DNA of 64,000 nucleotides from positions 1,753,501 through 1,817,500 of the forward strand of contig NZ_CP060092.1 of assembly GCF_014217335.1 (NCBI RefSeq). Reading direction: 5' to 3'. The position numbers and the translations under genes were made by a program. Source of the stretch: Teredinibacter purpureus (lineage in GTDB: Bacteria > Pseudomonadota > Gammaproteobacteria > Pseudomonadales > Cellvibrionaceae). This document shows, piece after piece, positions 47,548 through 56,737 of the stretch (its first letter is position 1; every line of letters begins with the position of its first letter). The notes below the pieces were generated by a model. It was not told the DNA's origin. It did not search any database and worked only from the letters and a program-made list of their open reading frames with translations.

Positions 47548-47637
47548 ATAGAGGTAAACACGAGCGTTAAGTACAGCGAAGTTGCACTTACATTAATTTT
47601 TTACGCCACGAGTAAAGGGGTATAGCAAAAATGGGGC

Positions 47638-47709
47638 GGCGACGGTTCAGTGCGTAAAATTGCTATTTATTTGCGCATTTGAACACCTTTTTACGCCGTC
47701 GCCTTTTTT
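47638..47709 (+). terminator. Terminator-like long hairpin after the GH16 gene
   Basis: GGCGACGG and CCGTCGCC form a perfect 8-bp GC-rich stem, extended imperfectly by GCGTAAAA / TTTTTACG, around a long loop. It is followed by TTTTTTAT and lies about 90 bases past the GH16 stop. Confidence 0.65.
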
Positions 47710-47862
47710 ATTTGTGAGCACAATTCAGGTACACTTGGGGGTCAGCGTGGGGCGATGGGCTCAGCGAATGCTTTAGTTGGTTTTTACTAATACCGCACTA
47801 AATATTACTGAAAACCTACAACTTTACTCCTATAACATAGCGAATAATAAATGGAGATTTTT

Positions 47863-48693
47863 ATGAAACACACTCTGCAGTATCTAGCGTTAGCGATGTC
47901 CGCTTGCATGTTTATGGCTTGTAGCCAGCAAGACGATCCTAATACTCGGCTTATAAAAAGCCAAGACATGCCAGTAGACGAGTTAATGGAGCGGTCGGGT
48001 GTTAATGCCCAAATTGTTCAGATTCCAGAAAAAGTACTGGCAGATGCAGAAGATCAGTTGCGTCGCGGTATTGTTGCTGTTGACGATATTCGAGCCATTC
48101 TAATTCAAACCTTTAACCCCAGTGACCTACGTACCGACGCGCGCGCCTACATGGCGGAAAATTTAGACGCAAATGAAGTCGAGTCGATCCTTGCGTGGTT
48201 AAACTCCGATATTGGCAAAAAGGTATCGGCGTTAGAAAAAGCGGGTAGGGTGAATGCAAAGCATCAAGATGTGATGGAGAGTTACCGTAAACTTAAGAAA
48301 AATAAACAGCGTTTAGAGCTTGTACATCAATTGGATGACGCAATGCAATCAACGGCGTCTTCTGTTGATATGGCTTTGGCCACACAGCGTTCTTTGCTAA
48401 CGGCACTTATTCCCGGTATGCCCGAAACAAAGGTGATTACCGAAGATGAGATACGAGCCAAGATAGAAGAGATTCGCCCTAAAATGCTACCAAAATATAA
48501 GCGTATGGTAGAGGCCAGTTCGTTACACAGTTATCAGTCGTTAACCGATGGTGAAATGCAAGCGTATATTGCTTTTTCAAAATCTGAAGCGGCACAGCAT
48601 TACTATCAAGTAATGTCAAAAAGCTTGCAGGCAGCCATTGTTGCCGCAGGCGGAAAAGCGGGTACCGCTATTGGCGACTTAGGAAAAAGCTAA
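47863..48693 (+). CDS. DUF2059-like lipoprotein
   Basis: About 276 residues. I chose the ATG at 47863 with GGAG 6 bases upstream. The N-terminus is a lipoprotein signal (LALAMSACMFMACSQQDD, lipobox FMAC). The rest is helical: MPVDELMERSGVNAQIVQIP, then ESILAWLNSDIGKKVSALEK, then DGEMQAYIAFSKSEAAQHYY. The last two segments are the repeated DUF2059-like motif, in which a short helix precedes an aromatic and SD/SE motif. The function is unknown. It is a single gene followed by a strong hairpin. Confidence 0.7.
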   Translation: MKHTLQYLALAMSACMFMACSQQDDPNTRLIKSQDMPVDELMERSGVNAQIVQIPEKVLADAEDQLRRGIVAVDDIRAILIQTFNPSDLRTDARAYMAENLDANEVESILAWLNSDIGKKVSALEKAGRVNAKHQDVMESYRKLKKNKQRLELVHQLDDAMQSTASSVDMALATQRSLLTALIPGMPETKVITEDEIRAKIEEIRPKMLPKYKRMVEASSLHSYQSLTDGEMQAYIAFSKSEAAQHYYQVMSKSLQAAIVAAGGKAGTAIGDLGKS

Positions 48694-48721
48694 ATAATCT
48701 GTATTGCGATTGCATTGCAGG

Positions 48722-48762
48722 CATGAATAACACCGGCCTTTATGACGGTGGTGTTATTCATG
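48722..48762. terminator. Perfect 13-bp hairpin between convergent genes
   Basis: CATGAATAACACC and GGTGTTATTCATG pair perfectly around a 15-base loop. It lies between the DUF2059-like gene (+) and the MFS gene (-). There is no adjacent T-run, so termination is likely but not certain. Confidence 0.6.
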
Positions 48763-48845
48763 TTGTTAGCCCCCTCTTTTAGCGTTTTCTTTTTTTCTTG
48801 GTGTATCTCCGTTTGAGTTGTTAACGAAAATCCCGCCTTCAGCCC

Positions 48846-50120
48846 CTAGAGCCATTGCTTATGCCGGCGCCAATAAATAATTGCGATGGCTAACGCCGTT
48901 AACGCGAACGGCAAACACAGTAATAATTGCACCGTCCAACCAAAACTAAATAGCACCCAGCCCGCCAATAAAGACACGATTGCCTGAACGCCAAAAATAG
49001 TAAAATCGTTAAAAGCTTGAGCTTTAAAACGTTCGTTATTCTGATACGTGTTAGGCAGCAGGCTGGTCCCGCTCACAAACAAAAAATTCCAGCCAATACC
49101 CAATAGCACTAGCGCCCACCAGTAATGAATGACTTCTTGGCCATTAGTGGCTATGGCAATAACGGCTAAATAGATAAGGCTGCCCAAAATAAGCAAAATA
49201 CCGGCACCGTAATGTTTAATGATAAATCCGGTAACAAGAGAAGGTAGAAACATGGCGACAACATGGCTTTGAATAATCCATTTTGAATCGGCCATGGAGT
49301 GCCCGTCGTGCAAATGCATACTGATGGGGGTGGAGGTCATCAAAAATGCCATAACTGCATACCCCACTACAGACACAAGCATCGCCGTTAAAAATAGAGG
49401 CTGACGAACAATCGTCATAAGTGGTCGAGGCTTTCCCGTTGCGACCTCCGATGTAATGTCTGGGTTTTTAAAGCCGACAAAAAAGATAATGCCTCCGGCG
49501 ATAACGAACAGCTCCATAATACCAAAAGCGATAACCTCCTTTGACAGCGCGAGTGGCGCGAATAGGGGCAGCTCGCTTACTGAGGATAATTCAGGCCCCA
49601 GCACACCCGCAACAATACCCGACATCATGAGTACTGACAGGGCAGGGCCTGTATTACGAGCGTCCTGTAAGCTTTCAATCGCAGCGAAACGAAATTGTTG
49701 ATAGAAGCCCGTGCTGGCACCGACTAAAAATGTACCGGCAAGCAGCAAATAAAAATGTTGTAGCCAGGCCGAAACCGCGCACAGATTAATGCCCACAATG
49801 GAAATGACAATCCCAATAAACGATGCGTTTTTTCGGCCTATAAACCGCGCCAGCATGGCTGCCGGAATGGTCGCGCATGACAAGCCCACGATCGAGGTCG
49901 CCATGGGTAGGGTCGCAAGATCGGGAGACGGTGCTAGATGCGCGCCTAAAATACCGCCGATGAGAAAAAGTAAGGGCATAGCGCCCTGTAATAAGGCCAT
50001 TGAAAAGGCTAAGACCCAAATGTTTTTAGGCAGAGATTGCAACGTAGTGAACATAAAAGCGCCGGTGAGTGGTAGAGCGATGAGCGTCGCAGGCCGTGGG
50101 TGCTTGCGCAAGTCAAACAA
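48846..50120 (-). CDS. MFS transporter
   Basis: 424 residues with about twelve hydrophobic helices. The A-like motif between helices 2 and 3 is LARFIGRKNASFIGIVISIV. A long central loop (FKNPDITSEVATGKPRPL) separates the two halves, as in MFS proteins. The start is taken as a TTG preceded by AAGG, because no earlier in-frame ATG exists; a Met at residue 23 is the alternative. It stands alone, divergent from the molybdenum hydroxylase genes. The substrate cannot be told. Confidence 0.85.
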   Translation of the reverse strand: MFDLRKHPRPATLIALPLTGAFMFTTLQSLPKNIWVLAFSMALLQGAMPLLFLIGGILGAHLAPSPDLATLPMATSIVGLSCATIPAAMLARFIGRKNASFIGIVISIVGINLCAVSAWLQHFYLLLAGTFLVGASTGFYQQFRFAAIESLQDARNTGPALSVLMMSGIVAGVLGPELSSVSELPLFAPLALSKEVIAFGIMELFVIAGGIIFFVGFKNPDITSEVATGKPRPLMTIVRQPLFLTAMLVSVVGYAVMAFLMTSTPISMHLHDGHSMADSKWIIQSHVVAMFLPSLVTGFIIKHYGAGILLILGSLIYLAVIAIATNGQEVIHYWWALVLLGIGWNFLFVSGTSLLPNTYQNNERFKAQAFNDFTIFGVQAIVSLLAGWVLFSFGWTVQLLLCLPFALTALAIAIIYWRRHKQWL

Positions 50121-50359
50121 AGTACCATACCTTGGCGAGAGCGGTGTGAGAATCCTCGCTCGATGACGCTGCTATACTTTTTGCGCCTCCCGCTGCAGTT
50201 AAGGCCATTCGCGTTGACTTTTTGTTGACCCCTGTTGTTCGCATAATAGCGGTTGCTATAAACGCTCGTGGCACCCAGGCCACTAGTTTGCTCACCTTTT
50301 GACACGCTCTATAGGTCGTATCGAACGTGGATAAACATATATCGAATATCGGAGAGACC

Positions 50360-50827
50360 ATGATAGAACTGAATGTTAATAATAAAACGCTTTCGTTGGA
50401 CGCCGACCCTAATATGCCTTTGCTCTACGCTCTTCGCGATATTGCAGCATTAACGGGTACAAAATTTGGTTGCGGCGTGGGTCAGTGCGGTGCGTGCACG
50501 GTACATGTCGACGGCGTTCCAACGCGTGCGTGTTTAACGCCGTTATCAGCGGTTCTTTCCAATAAAATAACCACGATAGAAGGTTTGGCTAGTGAAACGG
50601 CGCTACACCCGCTCCAGCAAGCGTGGGTAGACAATAATGTTGCGCAATGTGGTTATTGCCAAAGTGGCCAACTCATGAGCGCCGCGGCATTGTTGGCGAG
50701 TAATAACGCGCCATCCGATACTGATATAGAAACGGCAATGCAGGGAAACATCTGCCGTTGTGGCACCTATCCACGTATTCGAAAAGCCATTAAACAAGCC
50801 GCCGTACAGATCCAGGAGGTGAAATAA
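50360..50827 (+). CDS. Molybdenum hydroxylase [2Fe-2S] subunit (IorA/CoxS-like)
   Basis: 155 residues. ATG at 50360 with GGAGAG upstream. It has a plant-type ferredoxin cluster motif ([19 protein letters not shown] plus ACLTPL) and the second cluster motif ([14 protein letters not shown] and [16 protein letters not shown]). It carries electrons from the Mo-cofactor subunit. Its stop overlaps the start of the next gene by one base (TAATG), so the two are coupled. The xanthine dehydrogenase family is clear. The substrate, for example an aldehyde or N-heterocycle, is unknown. Confidence 0.93.
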   Translation: MIELNVNNKTLSLDADPNMPLLYALRDIAALTGTKFGCGVGQCGACTVHVDGVPTRACLTPLSAVLSNKITTIEGLASETALHPLQQAWVDNNVAQCGYCQSGQLMSAAALLASNNAPSDTDIETAMQGNICRCGTYPRIRKAIKQAAVQIQEVK

Positions 50828-53115
50828 TGAGCACTATTAAACCGTTCAGCCGAAGGGCCTTCTTACAGGCAACAGGGCTTACAGGAGGAGCCTTCATTCT
50901 TGGTGCTGTGTTGCCGAGCTGTTCTCCAGAAAAGAGCCTGTCGGGTGCTGGCGCAGCACTTACCAATGTCTCAAAAGATAACGCGTTAGGCGTATTTGTT
51001 AGCCTTGATTCTGATGGGCAGGTCAACATCATTTGCCATCGAATGGAAATGGGGCAAGGCATCATGACCACAACGCCCCAAATGATAGCGGAAGAGCTAG
51101 AGGCTGATTGGAGTCGCGTTACCGTCACCTTAGCTAAGGCCGACACTAAATACGGTGGCCAAAGTACTGGCGGGTCCTCCTCAATACGTCATTTATTTGA
51201 ATTTACGCGGCAAATGGGAGCAATAGCGAGGGATATGTTAGAGCAGGCGGCTGCCCAGGTGTGGGGAGTGGATAAAGCGGATGTAAAAGCAATAAAGCAT
51301 ACCGTCGTGCACACCGCTACAGGAAAGACCCTAACCTTTGGCGAACTCGCCGAAAGTGCAGCTACTCTGCCCGTGCCTAATGCAGAAGACGTAACACTCA
51401 AAAACCGAAAAGATTTTTCGCTTATCGGTCGCGATGTAAAACTGGTTGGTCAAGACAATATCGTACAAGGCAAAGCGGTTTATGCTCAAGATATTCAGCT
51501 GCCGGGTTTATTGATTGCTAGCATCGAGCGGCCACCGGTAGTGGGTGGAACGGTAAAATCATTTGATGCCACCGAAGCCAAAAAAGTTGCGGGCGTTGTA
51601 GAGGTTATTCGATTAAAAGATCGCGGTTTCCCCGTGAACACCAACCCTATGTCGGGCGTTGCGGTATTAGCGACAAATACATGGGCGGCAATAGAGGGCC
51701 GAAAAAAACTCACTGTTGAATGGACACTCGGCGAACATGCTATACATAACTCCGAAACGTATAAACAAGATTTAATTAAAAAAGTTAACGCCACCGGTGG
51801 TACCGTGGTTCGCGCCGAAGGCGATGTGTATCAGCATACGTTTGATCCTACTAAAACCGTAGAAGCCACCTACACCGTTCCTTATCATCATCATATGCCA
51901 ATGGAAACACCTGCGGCCACCGTCATGTTTGATGGTGAAAAATGGCAGGTTTGGGCGGGCACTCAAACGCCTCAATGGGGTAAGAATCAAATACTGGAAG
52001 AGCTGGGTTTAAACCCTGAAACCGATAGTGACAAAGTTGAATTAAATACCACATTAATGGGCGGCTCGTTTGGTCGCAAAGGTAAAAATGATTTTGCCGT
52101 AGAAGCCGCCGAATTGGCGATGGCGAGCGGGCGACCGGTTAAGGTTATTTGGAGTAGGGAAGACGATGTTAAACATGGTTTTTACCATTCTATTGCGGCA
52201 AATTATTACAAAGCTGAGTTGACGGAAAATCTTAGTGCCGATTATTGGGTGCAACGTGTTGCACACCCACCTATCGATTGGCTCTTTAATCATGAGAAAA
52301 AACATACCGGCGGTTCTGGTTTAAGCCAAAGCTTTGCAGATCAACCCTTTGATATCGAACACATCAGTTGTGAAGTTGAAGATGTGGAAACGCATGTGCG
52401 AATTGGATGGTTGCGTTCCGTGCAGAATATTCACAACGCCTTTGCCATGGGCAGCTTTGTTGATGAGCTGGCCGCGAAAGCGGAGATAAGTACGCAGAAA
52501 ATGTGGATGAACCTACTTGGTCGGGATCGAATTGTTGACCCGAGTAAAGAAGGGTTTGAGGGGTGGTCTAATTACGACCAAGGGCAAAAACCGGCCCATG
52601 CCATGCAAACCAGCCGTATGAAAAACGTGATTAACGAGGTGTGTGAAAAAGCAGGTGTAAACGAACCTTTAAGTGAAAATGAAGGTTGGGGCATAAGCTA
52701 TGCGCATAGCTTTAATTCCTATGCCGCAGCAGCGACGAAAGTGCGCGTTGTCAATAATACGCTTGAAGTGTTGGAAATGCATACCGCAATTGATTGCGGT
52801 ATTGTGATTACGCCAGACCGAGTTAAGTCACAGATGGAAGGCGCCATGATCATGGGGTTGAGCATGGCGTTATATAGTGAGATTACGGTGAAAGACGGCG
52901 TAATTGAGCAGAATAACTTCTATGATTACCCCGTTGCGCGAATACAGCAAGTGCCTAACTTGTTTGTTCATATTATAGCGTCGGATGATGCGCCGGGTGG
53001 TGTTGGCGAACCGGGTTTGCCTCCAGTAATGCCGAGCATAGTGAATGCTGTATTTCATGCAAGTGGTTTGCGCGTACGTGATTTGCCGATAAAAAATCAC
53101 TTAAACGTATCCTAG
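50827..53115 (+). CDS. Molybdenum hydroxylase large subunit (IorB-like), Tat-exported
   Basis: 762 residues. The N-terminus is a twin-arginine signal (FSRRAFLQATGLTGGAFILG) with a nearby LPSC that could make it a Tat lipoprotein. Cofactor segments include HRMEMGQGIMTTTPQMIAEE, GGSFGRKGKNDFAVEA and the C-terminal GGVGEPGLPPVMPSIVNAVF, whose Glu is the expected catalytic base. There is no FAD subunit gene nearby. As in isoquinoline 1-oxidoreductase-type enzymes, electrons probably go to a periplasmic cytochrome c. A terminator follows. Confidence 0.92.
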   Translation: MSTIKPFSRRAFLQATGLTGGAFILGAVLPSCSPEKSLSGAGAALTNVSKDNALGVFVSLDSDGQVNIICHRMEMGQGIMTTTPQMIAEELEADWSRVTVTLAKADTKYGGQSTGGSSSIRHLFEFTRQMGAIARDMLEQAAAQVWGVDKADVKAIKHTVVHTATGKTLTFGELAESAATLPVPNAEDVTLKNRKDFSLIGRDVKLVGQDNIVQGKAVYAQDIQLPGLLIASIERPPVVGGTVKSFDATEAKKVAGVVEVIRLKDRGFPVNTNPMSGVAVLATNTWAAIEGRKKLTVEWTLGEHAIHNSETYKQDLIKKVNATGGTVVRAEGDVYQHTFDPTKTVEATYTVPYHHHMPMETPAATVMFDGEKWQVWAGTQTPQWGKNQILEELGLNPETDSDKVELNTTLMGGSFGRKGKNDFAVEAAELAMASGRPVKVIWSREDDVKHGFYHSIAANYYKAELTENLSADYWVQRVAHPPIDWLFNHEKKHTGGSGLSQSFADQPFDIEHISCEVEDVETHVRIGWLRSVQNIHNAFAMGSFVDELAAKAEISTQKMWMNLLGRDRIVDPSKEGFEGWSNYDQGQKPAHAMQTSRMKNVINEVCEKAGVNEPLSENEGWGISYAHSFNSYAAAATKVRVVNNTLEVLEMHTAIDCGIVITPDRVKSQMEGAMIMGLSMALYSEITVKDGVIEQNNFYDYPVARIQQVPNLFVHIIASDDAPGGVGEPGLPPVMPSIVNAVFHASGLRVRDLPIKNHLNVS

Positions 53116-53169
53116 CGATACGGACAGCTAATATTCAGAAAATCGAAACTAGTGGGTATTACCAAATGA

Positions 53170-53203
53170 CGCCATAGATTTTCGATCTATGGCGTTTTTT
53201 TTA
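53170..53203 (+). terminator. Terminator after the molybdenum hydroxylase operon
   Basis: A perfect 10-bp stem (CGCCATAGAT / ATCTATGGCG) with a 5-base loop followed by eight T. Confidence 0.95.
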
Positions 53204-53232
53204 AGTAAAAAAATAATAATTAAGGGTTTGTA

Positions 53233-55035
53233 ATGAGATTGTTTGTCGTTATCAGTTTTTTATTGCTGTATTCGTTACCAATCATGGCGATGGAATTAAT
53301 TCAGAATACGCAAGGGCGAGAACACCTAAGTTTGGATGGTGATTGGCATATTATTGTCGACCCATATGAAAACGGTTTTTATGACCACCGGTACCGTGAA
53401 TCCGCTAATGGTTATTTTCGTAACGCCAAACCCAAGGCGCTGTCTGATTTGATTGAATATGATTTTTCGGCTTCGCCAAAAATAACTGTTCCCGGAGACT
53501 GGAATTCCCAAAAAGAAAAATTATTTTTTTATGAAGGTACCGTTTGGTATTACAAAAACTTCACAGTAGAAAAAATTAAAGAAAAACGTTACGTGCTACA
53601 TTTCGGCGCGGTGAATTACTCGGCGATTGTCTATGTAAATGGCGAAAAAGTCGGTCAGCATGAAGGCGGGTTTACGCCGTTTCAGTTTGATGTAAGTGAT
53701 AACCTAAAGTCTGGTAAAAACTTTGTAGTCGTAAAAGTGGATAACACTCGAGCTCGGGATAACATTCCTACGGTTAATACTGACTGGTGGAATTACGGTG
53801 GCCTTACTCGGTCAGTTAAATTGTTAGCGCTTGATCGACAGTATCTTTCTGATTATAGCCTGCAACTGTCTAACGATGATAATCGTGAAATTGTAGGGTG
53901 GGTAAAAGTTACCAATGCTTCTTTGACGCATGAAGTGGTAACGCTGAAAGTGCCTGAGTTAGGTATAAATAAAACAATAACGCTAGGCGAAGCGGGTTAT
54001 ACAACGTTCAAGATTTCTGCGCAGCCGACTCTTTGGTCACCGGAAAACCCAAAACTTTATAACGTTGAATTCGTTTATAACGGTACTACCCTCGCCGATA
54101 AAATTGGTTTTCGCCATATTCGTGTCGAAGGTGAAAATGTTTTTCTAAATGACAAATCAATTTATTTTCGCGGTATAAGTCTTCACGAAGAAGCACCTAA
54201 CCGAGAAGGCCGTGCGTGGAGTGAATACGATGCGAGGATATCGCTAACGCGAGCGAAAGCCTTGGGGGCTAATTTCATTCGTCTTGCACACTACCCTCAT
54301 AACGAAAATATTATTCGCATGGCGGATGAGTTGGGTTTAATGGTGTGGTCAGAAATACCGGTATATTGGACCATTCAATTCGAAAACCCCCAAGTTTATA
54401 CCAAAGCCGAACAGCAATTAAGTGAGATGATTAGCCGCGACAAAAACCGAGCGTCGGTGGTGTTGTGGTCGGTCGCTAATGAAACACCGAATCATCAGGA
54501 TCGTTATGATTTTTTGAAAAAACTCATTAGTAAAGCCCGCGAGTTAGATAATTCACGATTGATCACGGCCGCGTCAGATACGCAAGCGGTTGAAGGACGA
54601 TTACGAAAAATTGACGATCCTTTGGCCGGGCTAGTCGATGTCATTGGTATTAATACGTATTGCGGTTGGTACAGTGATAAGCCGAAAACCTGCCCTAGTT
54701 TACGCTGGCAGTCCGATTACAATAAACCAGTGATTATTAGCGAGTTTGGCGCTGGGGCCAAACATGGCCTACATGGTGATACCGATGAACGATGGACAGA
54801 AGAGTATCAAGCGGATGTTTACAAATACAATTTAGCTATGATTGATAAGATGCCGTTTGTTCGCGGGACAACACCGTGGATATTGGTTGATTTTCGCTCT
54901 CCTCGACGTCCTTTGCCTGCAATACAAGATTATTGGAATCGCAAGGGTTTACTGTCTGAGACCGGCGAGAAAAAGTTAGCATGGTTTGTACTGCATGATT
55001 ATTATGCCGCTAAGGCTCAAATGGATTCGCCGTAA
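53233..55035 (+). CDS. GH2 glycoside hydrolase (beta-glucuronidase-like), exported
   Basis: 600 residues with a signal peptide (FVVISFLLLYSLPIMAM). A jelly-roll sugar-binding domain (LSLDGDWHIIVDP, GTVWYYKNF, GEKVGQHEGGFTPFQFDVSD) and an immunoglobulin-like domain precede the TIM barrel. In the barrel, FRGISLHEEAPNREGRAWSE, GANFIRLAHYPHNENIIRMA, the acid/base Glu in VVLWSVANETP and the nucleophile Glu in VIISEFGAGAKHGL are all present. The length and NTDWWNYGGL segment resemble beta-glucuronidases more than long beta-galactosidases. It is likely periplasmic or secreted and acts on polysaccharide side chains. The specificity is an inference. Confidence 0.9.
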   Translation: MRLFVVISFLLLYSLPIMAMELIQNTQGREHLSLDGDWHIIVDPYENGFYDHRYRESANGYFRNAKPKALSDLIEYDFSASPKITVPGDWNSQKEKLFFYEGTVWYYKNFTVEKIKEKRYVLHFGAVNYSAIVYVNGEKVGQHEGGFTPFQFDVSDNLKSGKNFVVVKVDNTRARDNIPTVNTDWWNYGGLTRSVKLLALDRQYLSDYSLQLSNDDNREIVGWVKVTNASLTHEVVTLKVPELGINKTITLGEAGYTTFKISAQPTLWSPENPKLYNVEFVYNGTTLADKIGFRHIRVEGENVFLNDKSIYFRGISLHEEAPNREGRAWSEYDARISLTRAKALGANFIRLAHYPHNENIIRMADELGLMVWSEIPVYWTIQFENPQVYTKAEQQLSEMISRDKNRASVVLWSVANETPNHQDRYDFLKKLISKARELDNSRLITAASDTQAVEGRLRKIDDPLAGLVDVIGINTYCGWYSDKPKTCPSLRWQSDYNKPVIISEFGAGAKHGLHGDTDERWTEEYQADVYKYNLAMIDKMPFVRGTTPWILVDFRSPRRPLPAIQDYWNRKGLLSETGEKKLAWFVLHDYYAAKAQMDSP

Positions 55036-55077
55036 TCTCTGACGGTACCTTTAAGCCTGCTTAAGTACATTGCGTCT

Positions 55078-55107
55078 AAAAGCCGGAAGAATATGCTCCG
55101 GTTTTTT
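55078..55107 (+). terminator. Terminator after the GH2 gene
   Basis: AAAGCCGGA and TCCGGTTTT pair (one G-T) around a short loop, with seven T following. The rest of the 300-base gap up to the PTS gene holds no convincing gene. Confidence 0.8.
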
Positions 55108-55337
55108 TCACAACTATTAAGTACAGCTAAAGGAAAATTCAATAAATAAAATAAGAAACAGAAAGGGAGTATTCTGTTTTAGCTAAACCGAGAGAAACCC
55201 AGATTAAAGTGATAAAATTGATTGGATTAGGTTTTAGCGCATGATACTGGCCGTTATTTTTACATAGACGTAAATACTAAAAAAGCCAAACAGTACCGTT
55301 ACAAAGCCAATTACCGCCCCGCGAGAAAGAGGTCGCT

Positions 55338-56708
55338 ATGTTGCAGTCCATATTGGATGCATTTTTCAGTTTTAAAGCGTACGTTATGTTGCCCGCAATT
55401 ATCTTTATAATTGCATTGTCTGTGCGCTTATCGGTCAAGAAATCATTAGTGAGTGCTATAGAGTTAGCCGTAGGCTTTGCCGGTGTTTTTATTGCATTTG
55501 ATTTTTTCGTCGCGAATATTCAACCTGCGGTTGAACAATTATCGGTTATTCGAGGGTTAGATTTTACCGTTCTCGATGTTGGGTGGCCACCGCTAGCGGC
55601 GATAACGTGGGCATCACCTCTTGCGGCTATTTCTATTCCGCTCGTGTTAGTGTTGAACCTGGTTTTAATTGCGGTTGGGTTTACGCGCACCATTTATATT
55701 GATATTTGGAATTATTGGCACTTTGCATTTTTGGGCGCGTTAGTGATGAATGCCTCGGGCAGCCTGCCATTAGGCTTGGCCGCTACAGCATTGTTAGCCA
55801 TATATTGTTTTAAATTAACGGAGTGGACGGCGCCAGATGTAGAGCGCGAGCTGGGTTTAAAAGGTGTTTCTGCATCACCGGTTTCGGTAAACGGAATCGT
55901 ACCTTATACCGCGTTAGTTGATGCGCTCTTTGATCGTATTCCTGTGATTAAAAACATTAATTATAACCCTAGCCGAAAGCTTGAGCGAGAAGATGCCGGT
56001 GGTGATACCACCAGTTATTTGGATTTGCTTAGCGAACCTATGGTTATAGGCGCTTTAATGGGGTTAGCCTTAGCCATAGCTGCGGGTTACGATGTTAAAC
56101 AAAGCCTAGAGTTAAGTGTTCACATTGCTGCGGTAATGTTTATATTACCCAAGTGTGCAGGCTTAATTGGCGAAGCCATGATTCCAATAACACAGGCTTT
56201 GCGTGCGCAAGTTGAAAGATACTTCCCTCACCGTAAAAATTTAGTGGTGGCTCTTGATACTGGTTTTCTTCTGAGCCATAAATCGGTGATCGTGACAGGG
56301 CTAATTCTTATGGCGCTAGCGATTATTATTGCGCTCTTTTTACCCGGTAATCAGGTGCTACCGCTGGGCGATTTACCTAATCTCATTTCGGTGATGTCAA
56401 TATCGGTATTGATGTTTAGAGGGAACGTGTTTCGAGCGGTATTAGCGGGTATCCCCGTTATTGTAAGTTTTTTACTGATCTCGACACACTTGGCCCCTAA
56501 ATATACAGCGTTGGCCGCACAAACGACCGCGTTTGAGCTGGATAATGTAGGGCTTATTACGGCATTCACCGATGGAGGCCATCAAGTGCGGGCTATCTTT
56601 TTCTATCTATTTCAGGGCGATGGAATTGCCATAGGGTTGTCTGTGGTGTTGCTGTTGTCGATGCTGTTTGTGCGTAGGCGATGGCAAAGGCTGGAGCGCC
56701 ATTGCTAA
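55338..56708 (+). CDS. PTS galactitol-type IIC membrane component (GatC-like), orphan
   Basis: 456 residues and about ten hydrophobic helices. It matches the galactitol IIC family: VLDVGWPPLAAITWASPLAA, TIYIDIWNYWHFAFLGALV, LKLTEWTAPDVERE and ELDNVGLITAFTDGGHQVRA. The start has GAAAGAGG upstream. IIC proteins transport and, with IIB and IIA, phosphorylate their sugar. No IIA, IIB, HPr or polyol dehydrogenase gene is nearby, so it may act with distant partners or as a plain transporter. Confidence 0.88.
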   Translation: MLQSILDAFFSFKAYVMLPAIIFIIALSVRLSVKKSLVSAIELAVGFAGVFIAFDFFVANIQPAVEQLSVIRGLDFTVLDVGWPPLAAITWASPLAAISIPLVLVLNLVLIAVGFTRTIYIDIWNYWHFAFLGALVMNASGSLPLGLAATALLAIYCFKLTEWTAPDVERELGLKGVSASPVSVNGIVPYTALVDALFDRIPVIKNINYNPSRKLEREDAGGDTTSYLDLLSEPMVIGALMGLALAIAAGYDVKQSLELSVHIAAVMFILPKCAGLIGEAMIPITQALRAQVERYFPHRKNLVVALDTGFLLSHKSVIVTGLILMALAIIIALFLPGNQVLPLGDLPNLISVMSISVLMFRGNVFRAVLAGIPVIVSFLLISTHLAPKYTALAAQTTAFELDNVGLITAFTDGGHQVRAIFFYLFQGDGIAIGLSVVLLLSMLFVRRRWQRLERHC

Positions 56709-56737
56709 TGTATTCTGGTGACGAAATGAAAAACACG

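Noticed and set aside
55224..55311. A hydrophobic stretch on the minus strand (VTVLFGFFSIYVYVKITASI) ending in a stop upstream of the PTS gene.
   Set aside because: It has no usable start codon and is only about 30 residues long; possibly a remnant, but not supportable as a gene.
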